Below are positions 11,401-23,400 of a DNA stretch of 47,046 nucleotides, in pieces. The stretch lies in assembly GCA_032718475.1 (NCBI GenBank), contig JAUCBJ010006903.1, positions 1 through 47,046 on the forward strand, read 5' to 3'. How positions within the stretch are numbered: position 1 is the first letter of the stretch; every line of letters begins with the position of its first letter. The position numbers and the translations under genes are program-made. The notes under the pieces were generated by a model. The model made no database searches and was not told where the DNA came from. It saw only the letters and a list, made by a program, of their open reading frames with translations. This stretch comes from Nemertoderma westbladi (taxonomy: Eukaryota; Xenacoelomorpha; Nemertodermatida; Nemertodermatidae).

Positions 11401-14400
11401 AACACACATCCCTTGTTGTTAACTCTCCATCCCCTGTAGTTAACATACATCCCTTAATGTTAACTCTCCATCCCCTGTAGTTAACACACATCCCTTGTTG
11501 TTAACTCTCCATCCCATGTAGTTAACACACATCCCTTAATGTTAACTCTCCATCCCCTGTAGTTAACACACATCCCTTATTGTAATTCTCCATCCCCTGT
11601 AGTTAACACACATCCCTTATTGTAACTCTCCATCCCCTGTAGTTAACACACATCCCTTGTTGTTAACTCTCCATCCCATGTATTTAACACACATCCCTTA
11701 ATGTTAACTCTCCATCCCCTGTAGTTAACACACACCCCTTATTGTTAACTCTCCATCCCCTGTAGTTAACACACATCCCTTATTGTTAACTCCATTCCCT
11801 GTAGTTAACACATATCCCTTAATGTTAAATCTCCATCCCATGTAGTTAACACACATCCCTTATTGTAACTCTCCATCCCCTGTAGTTAACACACATCCCT
11901 TATTGTAACTCTCCATCCCCTGTAGTTAACACACATCCCTTATTGTAACTCTCCATCCCCTATAGTTAACACACATCCCTTATTGTAACTCTCCATCCCC
12001 TGTAGTAAACAAGCATCCCTTATTGTAACTCTCCATCCCCTGTAGTTAACACACGTCCCTTATTGTAACTCTCCATCCCCTGTAGTTAACAAACATCCCT
12101 TATTGTAACTCTCCATCCCCTGTAGTTAACACACATCCCTTATTGTAACTCTCCATCCCCTGTAGTAAACAAGCATCCCTTATTGTAACGCTCCATTCCC
12201 TGTAGTTAACACACATCCCTTAATGTTAACTCTCCATCCCCTGTAGTTAACACACATCCCTTATTGTAACTCTCCATCCCCTGTAGTTAACACACATCCC
12301 TTGTTGTTAACTCTCCATCCCCTGTAGTTAACACACATCCCTTAATGTTAACACTCCATCCCCTGTAGTTAACACACATTCCTTATTGTTAACTCACCAT
12401 CCCCTGTAGTTAACACACATCCCTTATTGTAATTCTCCATCCCCTGTAGTTAACACACATCCCTTATTGTAACTCTCCATCCCCTGTAGTTAACACACAT
12501 CCCTTGTTGTTAACTCTCCATCCCCTGTAGTTAACACACATCCCTTAATGTTAACTCTCCATCCCCTGTAGTTAACACACACCCCTTATTGTTAACTCTC
12601 CATCCCCTGTAGTCAACACACATCCCTTATTGTTAACTCCATTCCCTGTAGTTAACACACATCCCTTAATGTTAAATCTCCATCCCCTGTAGTTAACACA
12701 CATCCCTTATTGTTAACTCTCCATCCCCTGTAGTTAACACACATCCCTTGTTGTTAACTCTCCATCCCCTGTAGTTAACACACATCCCTTAATGTTAACT
12801 CTCCATCCCCTGTAGTTAACACACATCCCTTGTTGTTAACTCTCCATCCCCTGTAGTTAACACACATACCTTAATGTTAACTCTCCATCCCCTGTAGTTA
12901 ACACACACCCCTTATTGTTAACTCTCCATCCCCTGTAGTTAACACACATCCCTTATTGTTAACTCTCCATCCCCTGTAGTTAACACACATCCCTTGTTGT
13001 TAACTCTCCATCCCCTGTAGTTAACACACATCCCTTGTTGTTAACTCTCCATCCCCTGTAGTTAACACACATCCCTTAATGTTAACTCTCCATCCCCTGT
13101 AGTTAACACACATCCTTATTGTTAACTCTCCATCCCCTGCAGTTAACACACATCCCTTGTTGTTAACTCTCCATCCCCTGTAGTTAACACACATCCCTTA
13201 TTGTTAACTCTCCATCCCCTGTAGTTAACACACATCCCTTATTGTTAACTCTCCATCCCCTGTAGTTAACACACATCCCTTATAGTTAACTCTCCATCCC
13301 CTGTAGTTAACACACATCCCTTATTGTTAACTCTCCATCCCATGTAGTTAACACACATCCCTTGTTGTTAACTCTCCATCCCCTGTAGTTAACACGTATC
13401 CCTTATTGTTAACTCTCCATCCCCTGTAGTTAACACACATCCCTTGTTGTTAACTCTCCATCCCCTGTAGTTAACACACATCCCTTGTTGTTAACTCTCC
13501 ATCCCCTGTAGTTAACACACATCCCTTAATGTTAACTCTCCATCCCCTGTAGTTAACACACATCCTTATTGTTAACTCTCCATCCCCTGCAGTTAACACA
13601 CATCCCTTGTTGTTAACTCTCCATCCCCTGTAGTTAACACACATCCCTTATTGTTAACTCTCCATCCCCTGTAGTTAACACACATCCCTTATTGTTAACT
13701 CTCCATCCCCTGTAGTTAACACACATCCCTTATAGTTAACTCTCCATCCCCTGTAGTTAACACACATCCCTTATTGTTAACTCTCCATCCCATGTAGTTA
13801 ACACACATCCCTTGTTGTTAACTCTCCATCCCCTGTAGTTAACACGCATCCCTTATTGTTAACTCTCCATCCCCTGTAGTTAACACACATCCCTTGTTGT
13901 TAACTCTCCATCCCCTGTAGTTAACACACATCCCTTGTTGTTAACTCTCCATCCCCTGTAGTTAACACACATCCCTTGTTGTTAACTCTCCATCCCCTGT
14001 AGTTAACACGCATCCCTTATTGTTAACTCTCCATCCCCTGTAGTTAACACACATCCCTTGTTGTTAACTCTCCATCCCCTGTAGTTAACACACATCCCTT
14101 GTTGTTAACTCTCCATCCCCTGTAGTTAACACACATCCCTTGTTGTTAAATCCCCATACATTGTTGCCGTTATGAGCTCCTACAAAAGTTTATTATTTAG
14201 ACTTTATTACGAATCGAATTAAACGCGCGCAGTACAATAAACTCATCAAATATTAGTTCTACTAACACAACCGGATGTGCGACCTAGATTTAATAAACCG
14301 AAGAAGGCTTACAGAAGCAAAGAACCACATCGCTGTTTGTTATTTATAGTATTTTTAGTGTTTCCAAATAATAATGTTAGTGGATTAGAATTCCCATTAT

Positions 14401-17400
14401 ACTCTTGTAATTATTCAACAGGATGTAGGGACACGGGTTTCGGAAACAACGAACCTTCATAATACGAATCGTAGAGAAATCCAGTAATTTTTCATATTAT
14501 TCATACTGTTAATGTTATATGCCTGTGGGTGTGTACAGTAGGAGGGGCGGCGGATAAATAAATGTTGATTATAATAAATGGTGAATTTTGCTAATTGTAA
14601 TTAGTTTAAAATTTGAAAAACCCATTTCGTTACAGATATTGTTGTGGGAGGAAGGTCTATCTGTATAAAACACAATGCACAACTTTGCTACATGAACTTG
14701 CTTAACTGGACAGATATCCTCCGCACTACTGAAGATTCTACGAGAATAGATATCGTTAATAACGGAGATAAAAACGACAAATGTTGGTTTTTTTTATAAC
14801 TTTACTATGCGAACTAGCTCACTCCCAATAATTAGTGAACAGAACCTCGTATATCGAGGCTTGTAATCTGCCACAACTATATATAAAATATATTTAAGAG
14901 AGGTAACATCCATCTGCTTATAATTTAAATTTATATAAACGGGATATTTTTGGGATTGCTTGATAAAGTAATCCGTTAGGATTGTGAAATATTGCAATAA
15001 TTTAAATAAATTTAAATTATAAAATATATAAATTGTGTTTCCCGATGTCGTTGTAATTATACTGTAGCCCGTCTTTGTTATTCTAGGTATTTTCATCAAT
15101 TCGATCTCTGTATAACTCTAAAAGTCTACGACATTTTGTTTGCATTACACCTAATGCAAATTCAGACCCGTTTAATTTACTAATGTCCCTTAGTGTCCGT
15201 TTAATGTCCCTGAGTATTAAAGTTAATAGAAAGTCATATTCTTTTGGATGATAAAGCCAAACCAAACCTATATAAAAATCTAGAAATCCCTATACACCTC
15301 AAGCGGAAGTATTCCGAACTGCTGCAGTGACAATTATATTCTATGGAAGAGGCAGTTAGGCCAATGACACAACGATATAATAGATTCATGGTATACAGAT
15401 ATGATTCACAGATATAATAGATAATAGACTCCATGTGTTCGATCACCGGATGGGACGGGTAGTTTTCATTTCGACAATAATGTTTCAAAGGGAATAATAA
15501 CCAGGGCTTTTCTATTTACTTTTACTTCCACATCTACCCCGGCCCCTGAAGAACACAGTTCCAGAGACTGTTATTGGGTTATTAAATTAATTTAGGTAAA
15601 TCTGTCCATTGCGATGGCCAATGCTCCTCGGGTTATTGCTCCGGTCCCGATGTCGGCGATTGCCAAACATTGACTTATGTCGGTTGCCCCGCGTGCAATA
15701 ATCGTTGCTACGAAACAGAAACTAATCAGAAGAAATGTTGTTTCTCTGAATGCGCGGGCGGTTGCTTTAATAGCAGCGCGGATGGTTGCTATGTAAGTAT
15801 AATGGTTGCTATGTGTGTACAATCAATGGTTGCATGTAAGTATGATGTATTAAATTAAAATTTTATTAATATTAAATTTTGATAAATTACAATAACCATT
15901 CTTCCCGCCCGTATTAGGGGGAAAACACCCGTTGCTGAAACCATAAATCATAACTTTGTTAATATAAAATAACTATAGAAGACCCCATAAAATTTTTATT
16001 TTCAAAAATCCTTAAATTATTAAACTCTAAGGTGAATGAAATACCAAAACGATACTGGAACAACATTATTAATAATAAAATAAGCCCGTTACTATGGTAA
16101 CAATAATAATAATAACTTCGCTTGTGATCATGAATGTTCAGTATGTAACATACTGTATTATGCATCCGATAAGTACATATAAAATATTTCTGACGGTTAT
16201 TATACATACTACAAAATGTTTCCGGTTGCTATTGTTACCAGAAAATACATCGGCCTACAACTGTATCGAGAAATAATTGTCTTGGGTTATGAACATGTAA
16301 GGCAATTGAACCTAAATGGAATTCATTTTAAACTGATCTAAACGCTCTAACTACTGTATATTTAAAGTGATAAAACAGTACAGAAGGTCATTTTTTACTG
16401 TTTTCATGGATACAAGGAAACTGACAATATATTTTTATGGCGCCACCATTAAAAATATATAGGGCAATGTTTTTGGAAAGTTTCATCAATAATGAATAAT
16501 TTCAGGAGCACGTATATGGCATTGGTTTAGAAAAATATTAATATTTGCAAAAATGATTTTAAACAGTTACCACTACTGTACCTTAGCAACGGTCTGATGC
16601 CGGTTTAGGAAGGGCAGGTCAAGGTTCGATTTATGTAGGGTCAATAGAAAGTAGTGTTATGAACTGTCGCAATGGTGAAACGGGACCCTTAAAATTCCCA
16701 ATTGAGCTTAACATCCGACGGATTCGGAATCAGCACAGTAGATTTAGCTTAAAACCGTCGAATGGCCGGCCATTACCCAAATTAGCTTTCGCCTTCACTT
16801 TCTAGGCGTTTTTCAGGATTTGGTTAACCAGACCGATAATGTCTTTGTAACTGTAAATTTAATTTGCCAATTAATATTATAATTTTAGAGCTGCGTGCAT
16901 TTCTCGAAGAACGGAACTTGTGTAGAATCTTGTGGGGAGTCAACCTACGCCATGGGTTTCCAATGCGTGGAACAGTGCGAACCAAGATATGTCATTCAAA
17001 ATACAGCCAGCGAATCGTTTTGTACCAAAAGGTAGGCAAAACTGAAAGTAAATTTTAAATGATTAATACAGTTTGTAATTTGTACAGTAACCTGCCTGCT
17101 TTACCGTAGGCCTAAAGTGTACTACTACCTTATCTGACTTTGGGTGTATTTGAATTGTTGGTTTGGTTAGAGTTAGTTTGCCAATCTTCAACCCTAATTA
17201 ATATTATCATGTAACACTAAACCTAAGTCATAATCTAAGACATTTAGAGGAATTTCGGCTATTATTGCCATGTGAGATATATAGATATAGAGAGATGGGA
17301 TATGCAACTTAAGACTGCCTGTTCAATAGAAGTGGATTAGGTGGGATAGTGAATGTCAGGGACAAGTGGCTGAACTGGTTAGCGCTACTGATGAGGCCTG

Positions 17401-20400
17401 ATAGGCTGAAACGTACGTATAGCGCTGGTTCAACCCCCGGTGACGCGCTTTCTCATTTTTTAAATTTCTGAACAAAACCATAATATTACATTATGCCATA
17501 GGCTCGAGGGACCGTTAATGGCAATAACTGGCATTCTGTTTACGTATCCTGAAGGGCTGTTTTCTACTGGTTTCTATTAATTAATAATAGCTTGTTTATT
17601 ATAGCATATTTTCCATGTTTTCTGCACAGGTAATTGTTCATAATATTATTTATAGATTTTTACTAAATAGTAAAATAATATTGTGATAGTGTGTTAGTAA
17701 TAGTATATTCTAGGTTTATACTTTAAAAACTATATGGAAACATGTCGTGGCTAATTATGAAAAATATTTGTTTTTTAATGGATTACATGCTCTATTCTAT
17801 GCTCATATTAGGCCTACACTGAAAAAAGTAAGTGGTGGTATATTTTGTTTAAAAAATGCCGGTTTGCAAGAACTACCTGGGGTTGTTTTGCAACGAAAAC
17901 CACCGCAGGTTGTTTTTACAAACCGGCGGTAAATAAACGTTGCCAATAAGAACTGGCAGTTGTGCAAACCGGGGGTTGATTATCTCTCGTAAAACCGGCG
18001 GTTCCATAACCCCCAGTTTAGAGCCTAAAAATGCGTTGTAATTTTTTATCGCAAGGAACTGCCGGTTTCTGTAACCTCAGGTTCTGGTTTAACGCAAATC
18101 CCGGTCGAATATTTAATCGGCATTTATTAACCTATGATTTACTGCTGGTAACTGGCGTTTCAACTATTTAAAACTGCCGGTTTTCTCAAAAAACCACAGG
18201 TAAAACGGCAACCAAATAAACCAGTTTTTACGAAACGGCCGTTTAATTAACAGTCAACTAGCGGTTTTATTTGAGAAAACTGGTGGTAATTTTAATAAAC
18301 TGAAGCTTTAATTTATTTATAACCTATGGTTATAAAAGAAAAACCCACGGTTAAAACGTACTAACCTGTGGTTATAAAGAGCAAAAAAAACTTATAAACC
18401 TGTGGTTATTTGAAAAATATGTTTGGTTAGGAGCACAGGACATTCAGGGCACATGAAGCTCAATGTTCGCTGCACTCACATAATTACATACCACATGATT
18501 TGCCTCTGAAATGTGTGTGTAGGAGCGGCATGAAAATATCATGTCGCTCTCCACACACATTTAAGTAGGCTACTGTAAGTTGTGTAGTGAGGGGGTGTGT
18601 GTAGAGCTGCATGAAAATATCTTGTCGCGCTCTCCACACACATTAAAGTCGTCAACTGGTAACGGATCTGCCGCAACTATGGCAGTATTTCGATCCTTCA
18701 ACCAATCTTTGACCGCAATGTGTACAAAAACTCATTATTACAAACACTGTTAGGCCTACAGGCTCTATAGAGTTAGCGAAACTATTGAAATAGGAAATAC
18801 CTAGACTACTTACAGACTTACTGCAGTACCGGTACTAATTACTATTATTAGTATCAGTAGGCCTATTGAGAGTTCTGTCCTTTACTGTACCGGTACTGGT
18901 ATGACATTGCAATACTTTCACTTTGTGTGTGGAGAGCGACATGATATTTTCATGCCGCTCTACGCACACATTTCAGAGGCAAATTATGTGGTATGTATGT
19001 GAGTGCAGCACTGGCACTTGTGGGCCACCGTACTACACCCTACCCTACGCTTGCGGCCTATGGCCAATGCATACAATACTCTACATACACATTGGATGCA
19101 CATGGCTAATTATATAGGAAAATATTTAATTCATTTAGATTTATGGATATCCTAATTAATTTTAGTTGATGATCAACAAATAGTGTTTTGATTATTAATT
19201 TTAATATCATTTGTCTTCTTTTCAGCCATATTAGATAATTCATTTCAATTAATATATATAAATTAATTAATTTTAAACTCGTTTAATTAATAATTTAAAA
19301 TTATGTTTTGATTATATATATATACTTTTTATATTTACATATACAAACTGGCAATTATTAGTTTGTAAATCTGAGTGTGGTTCTGTGATAAACTGGCAGT
19401 TATTATTGTAAATCTGCGGTTCTATATCAGTGGTTCTGTGATATACTGGCAGTTATTATTGTAAATCTGTGGTTCTGTGATAAACTGGCGGTTATTATTG
19501 TAAATCTGTGCTTCTGTGATAAACTGGTGGCAGTCATTATTGTAAATCTGTGATTATGTGATAAACTGGTGGCAGTCATTATTGTAAATCTGCGGTTCTG
19601 TGATAAACTGGCAGTCATTATTGTAAATCTGTGATTATATGATAAACTGGCAGTCATTATTGTAAATCTGTGATTATGTGATAACCTGGCAGTCATTATT
19701 GTAAATCTGTGGTTCTGTGATAAACTGGCAGTTATTATTGTAAATCTGTGGTTCTGTGATAAACTGGCAGTCATTATTGTAAATCTGTGTTTCTGTTATA
19801 ACCTGGCAGTCAGTATTGTAAATCTGTGATTATGTGATAAACTGGCAGTCATTATTGTAAATCTGTGATTATGTGATAAACTGGCAGTTATTATTGTAAA
19901 TCGCTGCGGTTCTGTGATAAACTTGCAGTCATTATTGTAAATCAGTGATTCTGTGAGAAACTGGCGGTTATTATTGTAAATCTGTGGTTCTGTGATAAAC
20001 TGGCAGTTATTATTGTAAATCTGTGGTTCTGTGATAAACTGGCAGTCATTATTGTAAATCTGTGATTATGTGATAAACTGGCAGTTATTATTGTAAATCG
20101 CTGCGGTTCTGTGATAAACTTGCAGTCATTATTGTAAATCTGTGATTATGTGATAACCTGGCAGTCATTATTGTAAATCTGTGGTTCTGTGATAAACTGG
20201 CAGTTATTATTGTAAATCTGTGGTTCTGTGATAAACTGGCAGTCATTATTGTAAATCTGTGTTTCTGTTATAACCTGGCAGTCAGTATTGTAAATCTGTG
20301 ATTATGTGATAAACTGGCAGTCATTATTGTAAATCTGTGATTATGTGATAAACTGGCAGTTATTATTGTAAATCGCTGCGGTTCTGTGATAAACTTGCAG

Positions 20401-23400
20401 TCATTATTGTAAATCAGTGATTCTGTGAGAAACTGGCGGTTATTATTGTAAATCTGTGCTTCTGTGATAAACTGGCAGTCATTATTGTAAATCTGTGATT
20501 ATGTGATAAACTGGTGGCAGTCATTATTGTAAATCTGTGATTATGTGATAAACTGGTGGCAGTCATTATTGTAAATCTGTCGTTCTGTGATAAACTGGCA
20601 GTCATTATTGTAAATCTGTGATTATGTGATAAACTGGCAGTCATTATTGTAAATCTGTGTTTCTGTGATAAACTGGCAGTCATTATTGTAAATCTGTGAT
20701 TATGTGATAAACTGGCAGTCATTATTGTAAATCTGTGCTTCTGTGATAAACTGGCAGTCATTATTGTAAATCTGTGATTATGTGATAAACTGGTGGCAGT
20801 CATTATTGTAAATCTGTGATTATGGGATAAACTGGTGGCAGTCATTATTGTAAATCTGCGGTTCTGTGATAAACTGGCAGTCATTATTGTAAATCTGTGA
20901 TTATGTGATAAACTGGCAGTCATTATTGTAAATCTGTGATTATGTGATAACCTGGCAGTCATTATTGTAAATCTGTGATTATGTGATAAACTGGCAGTCA
21001 TTATTGTAAATCTGCGGTTCTGTGATAAACTGGCAGTCATTATTGTAAATCTGTGATTATGTGATAAACTGGCAGTCATTATTGTAAATCTGTGATAATG
21101 TGATAAACTGGCAGTCATTATTGTAAATCTGTGATTATGTGATAAACTGGCAGTCATTATTGTAAATCTGCGGTTCTGTGATAAACTGGCAGTCATTATT
21201 GTAAATCTGTGATTATGTGATAACTGATAAACTGGCAGTCATTATTGTAAATCTGTGATTATGTGATAAACTGGCAGTCATTATTGTAAATCTGTGATTA
21301 TGTGATAAACTGGCAGTCATTATTGTAAATCTGCGGTTCTGTGATAAACTGGCAGTAATTATTGTAAATCTGTGATTATGTGATAAACTGGCAGTCATTA
21401 TTGTAAATCTGTGATTATGTGATAACCTGGCAGTCATTATTGTAAATCTGTGATTATGTGATAAACTGGCAGTCATTATTGTAAATCTGTGATTATGTGA
21501 TAAACTGGCAGTCATTATTGTAAATCTGTGTTTCTGTGATAAACTGGCAGTCATTATTGTAAATCTGTGATTATGTGATAACCTGGCAGTCATTATTGTA
21601 AATCTGTGATTATGTGATAAACTGGCAGTCATTATTGTAAATCTGTGCTTCTGTGATAAACTGGCAGGCATTATTGTAAATCTGTGATTATGTGATCAAC
21701 TGGTGGCAGTCATTATTGTAAATCTGTGATTATGTGATAAACTGGTGGCAGTCATTATTGTAAATCTGCGGTTCTGTGATAAACTGGCAGTCATTATTGT
21801 AAATCTGTGATTATGTGATAAACTGGCAGTCATTATTGTAAATCTGTGATTATGTGATAACCTGGCAGTCATTATTGTAAATCTGTGATTATGTGATAAA
21901 CTGGCAGTCATTATTGTAAATCTGTGATTCTGTGATAAACTGGCAGTCATTATTGTAAATCTGTGGTTGTGTGATAAACTGGCAGTCATTATTGTAAATC
22001 TGTGATTATGTGATAAACTGGCAGTCATTATTGTAAATCTGCGGTTCTGTGATAAACTGGCAGTCATTATTGTAAATCTGTGATTATGTGATAACTGATA
22101 AACTGGCAGTCATTATTGTAAATCTGTGGTTCTGTGATAAACTGGCAGTTATTATTGTAAATCTGTGGTTGTGTGATAAACTGGCAGTCATTATTGTAAA
22201 TCTGTGATTATGTGATAAACTGGCAGTCATTATTGTAAATCTGCGGTTCTGTGATAAACTGGCAGTCATTATTGTAAATCTGTGATTATGTGATAACTGA
22301 TAAACTGGCAGTCATTATTGTAAATCTGTGATTATGTGATAAACTGGCAGTCATTATTGTAAATCTGCGGTTCTGTGATAAACTGGCAGTAATTATTGTA
22401 AATCTGTGATTATGTGATAAACTGGCAGTCATTATTGTAAATCTGTGGTTTTGTGATAAACTGGCAGTCATTATTGTAAATCTGTGATTATGTGATAAAC
22501 TGGCAGTCATTATTGTAAATCTGTGATTATGTGATAACTGATAAACTGGCAGTCATTATTGTAAATCTGTGATTATGTGATAAACTGGCAGTCATTATTG
22601 TAAATCTGCGGTTCTGTGATAAACTGGCAATCATTATTGTAAGTCTGTGATTATGTGATAAACTGGCTGTCATTATTGTAAATCTGCGGTTCTGTGATAA
22701 ACTGGCAGTAATTATTGTAAATCTGTGATTATGTGATAAACTGGCAGTCATTATTGTAAATCTGTGGTTTTGTGATAAACTGGCAGTCATTATTGTAAAT
22801 CTGTGATTATGTGATAAACTGGCAGTCATTATTGTAAATCTGTGATTATGTGATAAACTGGCAGTCATTATTGTAAATCTGCGGTTCTGTGATAAACTGG
22901 CAGTAATTATTGTAAATCTGTGATTATGTGATAAACTGGCAGTCATTATTGTAAATCTGTGGTTTTGTGATAAACTGGCAGTCATTATTGTAAATCTGTG
23001 ATTATGTGATAAACTGGCAGTCATTATTGTAAATCTGTGATTATGTGATAACTGATAAACTGGCAGTCATTATTGTAAATCTGTGATTATGTGATAAACT
23101 GGCAGTCATTATTGTAAATCTGCGGTTCTGTGATAAACTGGCAATCATTATTGTAAGTCTGTGATTATGTGATAAACTGGCAGTTATTATTGTAAATCTG
23201 TGGTTCTGTGATAGACTGCTGGCAGTTATTATTGTAAATCTGTGATTATGTGATAAACTGGCAGTCATTATTGTAAATCTGTGATTATGTGATCAACTGG
23301 CAGTCATTATTGTAAATCTGTGGTTCTGTGATAAACTGGCAGTTATTATTGTAAACCTGTGGTTCTGTGATAAACTGGCAGTTAGTATTGTAAATCTGCG

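Noticed and set aside
9167-14149. CRISPR-like array (regular short repeats)
   Set aside because: Units are contiguous with no unique spacers, variants are shared between neighbours, and the DNA is animal nuclear.
14277-15488. Short frames in intron 2 end and intron 3 (61-101 codons)
   Set aside because: AT-rich composition, no recognisable motif, and location within introns of a well-supported gene.
20414-21196. Long minus-strand open frame of 260 codons with 13-residue repeats (MTASLSHNHRFTI type), and several similar ones in 19427-23836
   Set aside because: The 39-bp satellite period is a multiple of three, so any stop-free unit gives long frames. There is no start context, variation follows DNA units, and the array lies in a transposable element within an intron.
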